Source of the DNA: Zeus faber
Lineage: Eukaryota; Chordata; Actinopteri; Zeiformes; Zeidae
Direction: 5' to 3'
DNA: 64,000 bases
Assembly: GCA_960531495.1 (NCBI GenBank)
Contig: OY482863.1
Location: 7,939,000 to 8,002,999 of the forward strand
This document shows positions 37,647 to 49,300 of the stretch, one piece after another. Within the stretch, counting starts at the first letter, position 1; each line of letters opens with the position of its first letter. The position numbers were made by a program, and so were the translations under genes. Under the pieces are notes generated by a model, which searched no databases, had not been told where the DNA came from, and was given only the letters and a program-made list of their open reading frames with translations.

Positions 37647-39074
37647 TTTTCCAAGTCATTTTAATTCCTTATTCAAGCGTCAAGATAACAAAACCATCTC
37701 CACCTCCCTTCTTAGGCCTCAGCTGTCAAGCGTTATTTTCTTTCTGATCCCCCGCCCGCGATGGCTCCTTTTCCTCTCCTCTCGGTTCAGACACGGCCTG
37801 TCACCGTGAATAATATAGCCGTCAGGGGCCCCCGACGGAAATAAGGCGCCATTCCACTTAGATTGAGGGCCGCCATCTGGGGGACTGACAAGGGGTTGAC
37901 GGGACAGGGCCCACGCCGAGTCGAGACCCTCTCCCCCTTTATCTCCCCCATTGTCTTTTGCTTCTACCCACTACTATTTCTTCCCCTTTCCGTCCCCGGA
38001 GAGGTTTCATTTTCATGCGCTCAAACCACCTGACAGTGACAGGCCTCTGACAGCACTTTCCCTGCCTGCTGTGACACCTGTGTGGGCCCCGCACGGGCGT
38101 CATACAACAATGCCTCTTTTGACGGGCGCCCTTCAGAGGGAGACGCGCAATGAGACGCCGCGTAATGCGACGCTTGATTGATTCGCGCGAGTCAAAACTT
38201 TTTGGAAAGCGCGCGGGGCGCGGCAGACTTTATCGTTTCAGTTTTTCCTTCTTTTTTTTTTTTTTTAACGTTGTGTTTTCCAACTCCTTGCGGTGGGGAG
38301 GGAAGGAAGAGAAGAAAAAATTCAGATGACATCTTAAATGTTGTTCCCCATAGTTTTTATAACATTTTAGGCAAAAGAAAGTGTGTGTGTACTGTATGTA
38401 TATATATATATATATGTATATATATAATATATATATTATATATATATTTTAAAGTTTAAAAGTCTTAAGTATCTGAATATTTGAGTTCATGGAGTCCATG
38501 AAAAGTTTCGAGATTTTTTATTTATTTATTTATTTTTGTGTACATCTTTACATTTTTGGAAATATGATATTTTTATGCACTATATACATACTGTATATAA
38601 TTATGTCCTTTAAGACAAAATCCCGCCATGTGCACCTTCTCGCCATCGCGTACATACATTTCTGTGGATTTGCATACAATACATCCCCCCCGCGCTTTAT
38701 TCTTTTGTTCTTCTCAAATAACCAAGGTCAAAGTATGAGAAATAGGCTGAATATCAAGTGTGTTTTTGGGACATAAGTGAGTTTATTTTCTCTCATATAG
38801 TGTAAGGGGTCCTTGGTTGAAGAAAGTTGGAGAACCCGTGCGCTAGTGCTCTTGTCATGTTCCTTAAAAAAGCGTCGGCGTCTGACAATGAATATTCCAG
38901 TAGCCACGTCCCGCTGGAACAAAACCGTCTCTCTTTTCCAACCGTCGGACGTGAAGCAATATTCAGGGGAAACTAAAAAGTCGATGAGAACCGATCCGCG
39001 TTGTGGTGCCGTAGTGGCGCACGTCGTGGTGAGCCGTCCCGTCGACACCAAAGTATCAGCAGTTTGGGTGGGGG

Positions 39075-39120
<46 letters not shown>

Positions 39121-40730
39121 CCAGCTATGTGGCATAATTTTAGGTAAAACCATGCCTTTCCCTGCAGAGCCACAGTCCACCAAGGTCAGTTTAAAGTCCC
39201 TCCATTACTCCACACCCACACCCCTCTCCCCCTGCCCCCCCCCAGAGTCTCCGGCGGTCACCAGGAGTTGTCTATGCGGTGGGGGTGGGAGGGGGCTACG
39301 GTTTTAAGAGGTGAGACGCTGCATGACATTCTGCTTTGTTGTCATGGCAACCCCCCACGAACCTCCATGAAAACCCCCGAAAGCGAGATTTGGAGGGGAG
39401 AGCAAGAGAAAACGAAAACATCTCCCTTTCTCAGGATTCTCAAGACGGTTCCGCTTGAGAATCCTGAGAAAAAAAAAATCAAAACGCGGGGAGCGTGTCG
39501 TTCCCGGGCCCCGGATAGAACGCAGGGGCGGCGCGACGTTTCCCCCGTTTCCAAAGCAGGACGTTCGACGACTTCTGAACAGAGGACACGGCGGACATTT
39601 TGGAACAACCCCCACACGCACACCGCCTTCCTCGCCTCCCCTCGGGTCCTTCCGACCGGCCTGAACATATTGCACCTGTTCAATTATTTAGCCCCCCCCC
39701 CCCACCTCCACCCCCACCCACCCACTTGGCGGAGAAGCCCTGAGCTGCAGTGAAGGCTGTACCTGCCGATTAGACCGAGGCTCATCCTGGGAGCAAGTCG
39801 GGTGTCTCCGATTTTGGTGTTTGCTGAGGAAGACGGACGGGGATGGGGGGCGGGGGACGGGGGGGGGACGCGGGGGGGTGGGGGATGGCGTGCCGCCGCT
39901 GGCCGCATTACCGAGGAGGAAATGTCATAACTCTCATTGGAGGCTTGTCATTTGCCACAGCCTCTCCTCCCAGGGACGGCGCAGGTTTCCAGAACAAATG
40001 CATTTTGTCCGCGTGGTGTGGTGTGGTGTGTGTGTGTGTGTGTGTTTGTCGGGGGGGTTGGGGGGGGGGGATTCTTAATGCCATCTCCTGGGATAAAGGT
40101 TAGCATTCGGTAATGCAACAAACACACACACACACACACACATAAACCCCCACCCCCCAACCCACTCGTCCTCCGCAAAAAACGAGACTATGGTTGACTA
40201 CCGTAGAGGATGTCGGGGCCGCACAATACGTCGGCCATTGTTTGATGACATCTTACTATCTCCTCGCATGTGACCTTGATCACTCTGACATTATCCGCAG
40301 AGCACCGTCATTCGAGAGCAAAGTGGGCAGGAATCCCGTCGGCAGCCTTCCCGCGCTCCCACTTGGGGGCACTGTTGATGTAAAGTCAAATCCATCTACA
40401 AAGGCCTTTGTCTTCTCCTTTTTTTTTTTTCCCCCCCTTTAACCAGGGCTCCGGTTTGGTTAAGGGTGGGTCGGCCGCGGGCTCGCGTCTCCTTAAACCA
40501 CCGCAGTCCAGAGTGGCGAGGTCTCGGTTTTCCCAGCCCTCTTTTGTTTGGGTGCGGCGAGGGGCTCAAGCAGAGGGATCAGTGGGAGAGCTGAGAGCGC
40601 GTGCGTGCGTGTGTGTCTTTGTACCCCAGAGCCCGGTCTACCTTCACCTCTCTGCCTGGTAAACTCCACCGAGGCTGCATTCGGTGCGTCTCTGGCTGGA
40701 CCGTATTTACCATGCAAGTGCCTGTCCTCA
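37232..40730. other. Intergenic; microsatellites, G-rich tracts, no gene
   Basis: It holds TA repeats (37606-37637, 38398-38447), (GT)n (39078-39119), a hairpin (39427-39471), a G-rich run (39838-39887) and GT/CA tracts near 40020-40141. A GC-balanced block at 37740-38170 has no repeat character. The open frames are largely repeat-driven. Confidence 0.45.
39427..39471. repeat. Perfect 18-bp inverted repeat, 9-nt loop
   Basis: TTTCTCAGGATTCTCAAG (39427-39444) pairs exactly with 39454-39471, and the right arm runs on into poly-A. Confidence 0.87.
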
Positions 40731-40734
40731 ATTT

Positions 40735-40815
40735 CAGGCACAGATATGCAAATTGCTGTGAAATTATTAATCGGCTGTGTTACGGGGATTATGCAAATGA
40801 ACGAGTGAGAAAGGA
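40735..40815. promoter_or_regulatory. Candidate enhancer with two octamer (POU) sites
   Basis: ATGCAAAT occurs at 40746-40753 and again at 40791-40798 in the same orientation, with AAATTATTAATC between them. The octamer is the known binding site of POU/Oct factors. The function is inference; there is no neighbouring gene to test it on. Confidence 0.35.
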
Positions 40816-41737
40816 AGGTATGAGCGGGCGCGTGGCGGGAGAAGGAAATGGAAGTTGACCGGCCGTCGGCAAAGTTCTGTCGCCGTCCGTCGGGTTAGGA
40901 GGCGGGGGATTTATTTGCGCCGCAACGCCGAGGATCTCCGCCCTCGCCCCGACCCCGGACGATGGCTCCCGAAACCTTGGATCCCGGGGCCCCCGGGTGA
41001 CCTCACGAGCGGGTTTGCCTGCTGTGATTGGTCCTTGCCGTCAGTCCGAAGCAGGATGTGCACGTGCAATTATTTTTCATATATTTTTAATTGTCGTTAT
41101 TCTCACGTACTCACGTTGGCACGGAGCTGAATGTGTTCAGAAGGAGGAATACATTTAGAAGGGTTCAAATCAGTTTCATCCGATGCCAACTCAAAAAGAT
41201 TATGTTCTCCCAAATACGGGGGGAAACCCAGACGCTCATAAATAACCCGAGCCCTAGTATTTTTGAAAACTAATGGTATACTTCTACTTCATTTTCTATG
41301 TCATTTTTCTATCCTCATCACTACTCACTCTGCACTCTGAATACTTGGGTGAAGACGCCCAGCACTCAGAGGTTCCTCCGAGTGGAAAACAAACTTTATT
41401 TATTTATTTATTTTTGTTGCAGTTAATCACGTGCGTTAACACGCCCCAATTTCGCGGCCCTATTACAAAGCTTCTAGGGGCGCCGTAGTATCGGCACTGC
41501 CACACCTCGAAACAAACGCCCACCTCCCCCCGACCCCCGCGCTCTCTAATCCACCTGTGGGACTTTTCAGATTGCTATCGGAACACATGACGGAGGCTTG
41601 GCTACCTGCGGTGATTCTTTCCTGCCCCAGTGGAGCATTATTGGCAGGTCTGGGGGGCGCCCACTGCGAAAGGGTGAACAAATGCATTTCTGCAGATGAC
41701 TGTGAGGCAAGGAAAGATTGAATTCTCCCTCTCCCGC

Positions 41738-41786
<49 letters not shown>

Positions 41787-41924
41787 ACAGGGCGGTAAGC
41801 GGTGAGCCTCCTAGAAATAGGCAGTGATAGATGAGGTACATGGAGCAAGGCAGCTACCCCTGCTCTCCACGGCCTGGCTGAATCAGGAAACTGTCTGCCA
41901 ACTGAAATGTCTCTCTCTCTCTCC

Positions 41925-41959
<35 letters not shown>

Positions 41960-43480
41960 CACCCCCTTTTCTCTTTGTACGTCTCGCTCTCATTATCATT
42001 TCCCTCCTTCCCTCCTCTCTTATCGTGCTTACAGCTTGATCGCTTTGTTAGTGCTTAGCAGACACAACAGATCTTAAGTCATTATGCTCGTGTGCCTTAA
42101 ACCACAGCTTAATGCGCGCGACACCCCCTGGCAAAGCATTCAAGTCAGTGGTTATTGGCACTTAAAAAGGAAAAAAAAATAATAATAAGCAGTAGAAATT
42201 AAGATTTATTTTCATCTTGCGATTTCTTTTTTTCATTTGTCCTAAACATAGACTGTTGGGGGTGGATGGCGGTGGGGAATCTTTGACGGCACTCGTCTGT
42301 TTCTGAACAGATGACTTAAAGCCTTGGGTTTGTGTTCGTGCTCGCTGCCATCTTGGCACGAAACGGCGCCAGAACTTTCTAAATTTGGGTTGCGGAGCGG
42401 AGGCCCGCCGTGCTGAGGTGGAGAGTGATTGCACCAGACAGTCGGAGGAAGGAACAATCCTGCCCACCTTGGCACCCACGAGAAGTAAACGTAGATATTG
42501 GGATCCTAAAGTCTTGGCGGGGACGGGGGCATGTTTTGGCTGTTTATCCAGTGAGAAGTTTCTTCTTTTTCCATCGACTGCCCTAATGGTCGCTGCTCAA
42601 TACCGAAATCATTGGGATCGAAATGTTTACACAACAATCCGACATGGGGACGTTATCGTCTGGAAACCTTTTTGAGCTCAGGTCAAAGAAGCGAGCATCA
42701 AATTGTCAGATCTACAACTGCTCTGCCTTCAGCGACGGTGCAGTGTAATATTAAATGTGAGATCTTGCCGAGCAGTTGAGAGAAACCCTCTAATTGGTCG
42801 ATTTGTTCAGGTGACCAGACACGGCCTCTCCGGTTGAAGGCGGTGGACAAGAGCCAGCGGTCCAATCATCCGGAGCAGCGGCCACCACATCTCAAGTCCC
42901 TCATGTGGCCTTACATCTTTTACCTCCGACCTTTCAGAAATGCACCGCCCCCCCCCCCCCCCCCCCCCCCCCCCCGCACTCTGAAAGGTAAATGCGCATT
43001 TTTTTTCCTTCCTCTTTCTTTTCTGTCCTTCCTCCGTTCTGCTGTGATTCGGCTTTTTCCCAGCCTCTGGGTGCTTCTTTATTCATGGCTTGGATAAATG
43101 TACACGACCCCTTAAAATAACAGCGGCCCGCCCAGAGGGCACACTTGAGCGACGTGACATTCCGGCTAACCCGAAATGACTTTTAAAAGAATGGATAAGT
43201 GAAGGACAGCGGCGGCCGAGTCGGCGGGGGGTGGGGGGGGGGTGGGGAGGTTGGAATGGAATGAAAGTACGGTACAAAGGCAAAATGGACCAAATCAAAT
43301 CAGAGTGAGCAGACAGGTTAAGCAGAAAAGGTTACACCTGAAAAAAAAAAAAACCTTTTTTTTGTTCACCTGCATCTAAATTGCAAACAAAAGTTTATTT
43401 TTCTTTTGGCAATAGTTGGAAACGGGGCCCGAAACGGTGAAGAGATTCATAGAGAATACTCCATTTTAATAACACTGCCG
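40816..43480. other. Intergenic, no gene
   Basis: It contains (TG)n (41741-41785), a CT tract (41910-41958), a run of about 29 C (42947-42975) and a T/A-rich stretch near 43340-43365. Open frames in 42240-42480 overlap in both directions with no recognisable domain. Confidence 0.45.
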
Positions 43481-43485
43481 CTAGG

Positions 43486-43745
43486 GCTGGGCGATTTGAC
43501 CGAAATCTTCTATCCCAACGTAGGTCATTTCATGTGTTGATGACGACGTCGCGGGAGACTCCGCCCGCTCATACGAGTTCACAGAGGGAGACGCAGACTG
43601 CCAATGTCGCACGCTGATGTACTGTCCCCGCCGCTCACAGTCTGAATGCATGCTGCGGACGTGCAGCTTTCATTTCTGAGGACGCGCACAACCAATGTTC
43701 CAAAAATGACACAGGATACAGGTGGGGCGGCCATCTTGCAGAGAA
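43486..43745. repeat. Fragment of the AGGGCTGGGC repeat class
   Basis: It starts CTAGGGCTGGGCGATTTGAC, the typical beginning of a common fish DNA element; the far end is not defined. It is related at its start to 6815. Confidence 0.4.
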
Positions 43746-46010
43746 GCACGTATAGGTATAGTATAGTATAAGTACATTAATGCACACGCACATACTTAGT
43801 TAGTCCCCCAGTGTATGAGAGACATCTTTTGGCAGTGGTAGACATTAAGTAAGTTAAGTTAAGTAGCATACTCATCTTATACCTTATATATGGACAGTAT
43901 ATAAAAATAATACTCTGCTGAAATTGCATGCACCTAAAGCTCTCAGTCTCTCTCGCTCTCTCTTTCTCTCACTCTCTCACTCTCATCGAAAGCGAGACAT
44001 CAGAGACTCCATATTTAATCAGTACAACTTAAGACTTTGCAAACAGTCCCGGAGAGAGGGAAGGGGGGTAAAGAACGTTAACGAGTGTTTCTAATTAGCC
44101 GATCGCGGTCGTCATAATCGCTGGAGAAACACATTAATCTTGATGGCATTAGTGGGCTAACGCAGCGCGTCCGCCTGCCCTGCCGCCTGCTTCTGCAGAG
44201 CTGTCATCTTCAAAGAGGAGCTGTGTGCTCTCAACCTTTGATTCCATAACGCCGTGGGTAAACGTGGAATAACTTGATCTGGATTTGCCAAAGAGCTGGC
44301 CTCAAAACCCTCAAAACCCTCACCGCCGCCGCCCGTCTGCACGCCCGCGCTCCTTAGTCACGTTCGGCGTTTTCGCCCGCGCTGTGGCCTTGTTTTTTCC
44401 GTGTGAGGAGGAGGTTCAAATTCGAGGCGTCCTCTCGCGGGGATACAAATACTTGACTCCACCCGAGCCGTCACTCGGGAGATTTTGGGAGGTGCTTGAG
44501 ATTTTGAATCTTTGATGATTGCGATGCGACCTTCCATTTCAGTATTGTAATGATATTTCGCTTGGTGGTGGAATATGTCTTGCAATGAATCTGGTACTCA
44601 TGTTGGGCGTCGGTAAGAATCGAAGAGCTTTAAGGATGGAACTTTAAAAAAGCAATTGGAACGTTTTTACCTGGAAAAGCAGCCAGGAGGTTTGCGCTTC
44701 ACAGACAAAGCTGTTCTTGGCCGATAAGGTAACTTCTCTTGCCGGACAAAGCTACGAAAGATAGTCACATAGCGAGATGCAACTTCCTCATTCATATCTG
44801 CTGCCATTCACCATTTTGCCATTTGATGTTAAATCCCTTGTGCTGGTAATTAGGGAAGAAGCCCAGTCCACCCAAACAACATTCCAACCTTGTCTTAAGG
44901 ATCTCAGGCAGCATCTCCATAAACCAATCGACTACAATTGGAGACAGTCGGCTACCGAGCTGCAAAACCACCACAAGTGGTCGAATGAGTCACTGAGTCT
45001 TCAGGTGGGGCGTCCTCGTTCCTCGATGTTTTGTTGAGTTGGGCCTGCTATACCTGCAGAAGGCTCAACAGGAGGTTTGGGCAGCCCAGAACCTCCGTCC
45101 CGGAACCTCCGCCCCGGAACTGCCGTCCCAAAACCGGCGTTCCACAACTAATAACATATGCTGCTGCAAATGACTACTCGACCCAGCTGCTTTGCTTTGC
45201 TGTGTTGCTGCGCCCCCTCCGCCTCCCCTGCGTCCACCTGTTGGGCTCTACTCTTGTATCCAACGGGGGAATTGGAGCTCATCGCTCCTCTATTTCTAGC
45301 TCATTAAGTATGACTATGTTTGCTGTACACCTCGCCGGGAGTGATGAGCGGCAGAACCCGGACGCCAAAACTCAACCGACCCGAAATAAGTACAGATCTC
45401 TGTTGGTTACGGCTCTCCCATTCACTAACAAAGCGTAGTTACAAATTTACAAACCAATAATACTAAAACGTAGTGTGGTGAAATTCTGTGTACTTCCGTA
45501 TTAAGGTATTAAAACAGATTTAACTTAAAACCCTTTTACCGGTGCGCATCATGCGTGTGAAGAGAATGGGGGTTTTGACTGTGCGTCCTGGGGGGGGGGG
45601 GGTGCGGTCATGGTATGTGCCAGGTTTTTGAAGCGACGGTTGCTGGTGTTTGGTGCCATGACGACGGGATGCTTTTTTGAGGTGTTGGGAAGGGGCTGCT
45701 GAGCGCTGAGCGCTGCTAACCAGCCCCAGTCAAACGTTATTATAGTTAAAACCAGCGGTACAGCAGCACCGGCACATGCAAACAAATTTGAAAAATAAAC
45801 CGTCAGTCCGTTGGCATAGCATTTTGCTCCGATTTTGCTTGACTGAGTATTTCTTTGTTTTTAAAAATTGCGTTTTGAGATCGATTTTTCTTTTTCTTTT
45901 TTGCTGTACACACACCCATACGGTACAGACTCTCACTCAAGCCCTCCCACACGCACAGCGACTACTGGGGACAAAAAAAGATAATTAAATTTTACAGGAA
46001 GGATTTTTAT
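43746..46010. other. Intergenic, no gene
   Basis: It has CTCT-rich sequence near 43943-43984, GC-rich patches at 44280-44480 and 45060-45130, and a run of G at 45590-45602. None of the open frames is convincing. Confidence 0.4.
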
Positions 46011-46019
46011 CAGTACTTG

Positions 46020-46330
46020 CCACTGACCGACACTGCCATTACGGTGCTGATGATAATCAATCTCAAATCAATTAGGCGGTAATTGCTGAGTCAATGAGGG
46101 AGGCTGGTTAAATATTGATAAGTGTCTAAAAGGCCCATCAGGCTCTATTGACAGCTATGGGAGACGGAGAGCTCTTGCCCAGCTCTGAAAGGGAGGGACC
46201 AGCCCAAGGAGGGAGTGGGAGTCGAGGGTGATGAAGAGATGGTGCATCCTCCCCTCACAGCTCAACTTGAATGAATTCTTTAGGGCCTTCTGTAATTGTC
46301 ATAAAAATAATTGCAATTGAAAACATTCGT
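46020..46330. promoter_or_regulatory. Candidate regulatory block with homeodomain-type sites
   Basis: It is non-repetitive. GATAATCAATC, CAATTAGG (46069-46076), TAATTG (46080-46085), GTCAATGAGGG and AAATATTGATA cluster within 100 bp, followed by a purine-rich block and AATTGCAATTG. It is free of stop-free frames or splice-like borders, which argues for a non-coding role. Inference only. Confidence 0.35.
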
Positions 46331-49300
46331 TTACAGTATAGCATAACAGTATAACATGACAATTAACATTATAACACAAGGAAAATAATAAAAATGAAAT
46401 AAAATTATTTAGGTAATTTTCCTCAAACCAACTGTTGGGAATTCACCTTATTCGCATTTTGACTATTTCTGTTTTGTGTTTTTTCAGCTATTATGCATAT
46501 ATATATATTGTATTTTTGAATTTAGAAAATATATAAATGTATCACTTAATTTCATCATTATTTTATTATTCATTTCTTAAGACATTTATAAGCTTTTTTT
46601 CCTTAACGCTAATTGTCTGTAGTGAAACACACCAAACCTCAAATTCCTCGTCTGTGTAAATGCACCTCGCGGGATGAGCTGATTCCGATTCCGGCTGATG
46701 TATTCCGATGTTCATAACGCTGGCAAAAAATGATGAAAGAAAAAGCGGAAATCGAACAATTGCACAACATGATCGCGATTAGGTCAAACACATCATCAGG
46801 AGATCTTACCCAGATTCAGACAAAAACCCTTCCAACCAATTTCATCACCATGTGAAATCATTATGTGCAGTTATTTTGTTATTGTCGCATACATTTTTAT
46901 TACATTGTCATCTGACTACTTCCATATTCCTTTGAATGAGTTTGCGCTTGATTCGTTGAAAAAAATGTCAGCGATGCGAGTTTCCCTCTGATAACGGCAA
47001 CAATTCCAATTACCGGTTCCGGCTCGCGCCACGCGGCAAGACCGGGCCGACCTAACAATAAAAGTAGCGACACACTGAGCGAGGGACCGAGTGTGTTTTT
47101 ATAACAACACCATCCAGCCACTTTCCCCAGAGCATATTTGTTTTGCAGGCCACTGCCAACCGTCTCCCAAGGGACCCCGCTGGAGGAGAGAGCGTTGCAG
47201 GGTTTAAACCCGGTATGAATACGTTTACCACCCAGAAAGTAAGAGACAGAGAGGGAGAGAGAGAGAGACTCGCTGTGGCACAACCGTATACTGCTGCTGT
47301 CCTATGGGGTGCAGACGGTTTCATCTTTCAGTCAAAAGGACTGACCCAAAAACGAGACCAGAGTTTGTGAGAATTTGTTTCCCGCTCCGGCTACAGCAGG
47401 TTGGTCAGTTACCAGACAACGGTTGGCATCAAAGCACCACCTAAGGATGGTCTATTGTCTAGCGCATGTTAAAAAATGTAGGACTGAGGCTGGAGGCAGC
47501 TTGGCAGCCGCGGGGAAGGTGGCCCTGCTCGACCACGCCCCTTTGTCCGCCACAATGACATTAATTTGACCGGCAGGACTCCGAAATCGAAGTACCGATG
47601 ATCCGCGTTTGTTTCTGACAAACGTTAATGTATTGGTTTCCATGCTTATGGCTCACACATACAGTATACTACACGCGTGTGTGCTGGTGAGTAAATAGTT
47701 CTTTACATTCTGATGTCTCTTTGCGAGGCTGTTCAAATGGTTAATGGCTCCGTTCGGTGGCCCTATATGCGCCTGACAGAGGTCTTTAGCTAAGCTGACG
47801 CTTATGCACACGGGCTGCAGTTAAAAACGCAAATAACAAAATCAAATGCAAATGTTGAGGAAATTGTCGCCGGGCCGCTTTGATGTAATGTTGAAGGAAG
47901 ATCGTGTGATAACTCACATGATCATCCGTAAACATTACATCAAAGCGGCGCGGCGACAATAAGGTAGGAGATTCATATGTTATTTCTGGCGGAGTCGGAT
48001 TTAGAACCCGCGCTTGCGTACATCCGTTCAACGTTTCAGCCAGCCGATCCCCACACCCTCCCCAGCGGCCGCCGCCGCCGTGGGGCTCGTATGAACACGG
48101 TTCCACCGGGCTTGCACGGCACACGCCAGCGGAAGTGAAAAGCAAGTCCTCCGCAGCGCGTCGGCGGCCGAGGAGAGCCTGATGAGCGCGGACTTCGCCC
48201 TGACTCACGCTGGCAAAACCTGCTGTGTCGCTTAAACGGTGCGAGCAACAAGCACAGCCCCCCCCTGCTTATAGAAGCTACTTCCTGACACTCCCAATCA
48301 GCTTGATTGATTGCGTCCCAGGCCACTCCTTAACTCTGATTGGCAGGTTAATGACATGTTGGGTGGGGGTTGGTAGGCCTGTTGGGGGCAGTCAGCAAAA
48401 GATCCAAAGTGGGGTTGTTGTTTTTGTTGTTTTGTTAAAAGGCGAGCCCCCCACCCCCCCTCCCCCCACCTACTATTAGGCGCCCCGTTTCATCCCTTAG
48501 CCTGCTCTAAAGACGCCGTCAGGAAAATGTTCATCTGTTATAATCTGTCTGGGATGTGGGCTTCCCCAAAGGTGTCACATCGATCAAGATTACGTAGCTA
48601 GCGGAACCCAATTTTCCCTCAAGATGAATCAATCTCTGAGCGCCCACGACAGCCATTGCCGACCATCCCCGCGGTCTAGGGCATAACCGGCGTTGACAAA
48701 TATTCAAAGTTCAGACCAAAAATGCGTATTAAAGGTCCCGACAATCCGTCTTTTGCAGCTAATTCTGACAGCCGTTAGCATCTGTCTGTCTCCCATAGGC
48801 GGGTAATAGTATTAGCCTTTTGAGCCAATGTTTTGTGCATAAATCCTTGCGGTGTACAATCATAAATCAAAACACGTCGAGGCCGACAAGCCATTTTGGA
48901 GCCCTGACGTTCCTCCGCGAGGCGGGGGCCCTGAATCTGCCTGTGGATCGTCTATGCGTGACAACAGCAGCTGCTTGTCCTGACATCATTTTTCCCCCCC
49001 ATGTTTGTTTGTCTTTGACACAGAGAGGTGGACAGCAAATCGACCTTACTGGTCAGTCCTGAAAGTCAGCAAGGAAGCAACGCTGAAGCCTCTCCCTGTG
49101 CGTCACCCTCGCAGCAGATATTTGATGTAATAGCAGCCATGGACTTTTCTTAAATCTTTGTCACGCATTTGCCATTTGCGAAGAGCTTGACCAGTTTTGA
49201 TACGTTTTATTCCTGAATTCACCTGGATGTTTTTTTTTTTTTTTTTTCTTTGCTAAATCTAATCGCTAACACGATTGTCCTGAAATAATAGGGTAGCAGT

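Noticed and set aside
47990..48060. tRNA-like box B (GGTTCTAAATCC) on the minus strand
   Set aside because: The T-arm stem pairs poorly and no convincing acceptor stem or anticodon arm could be drawn; at most a SINE or tRNA relic.
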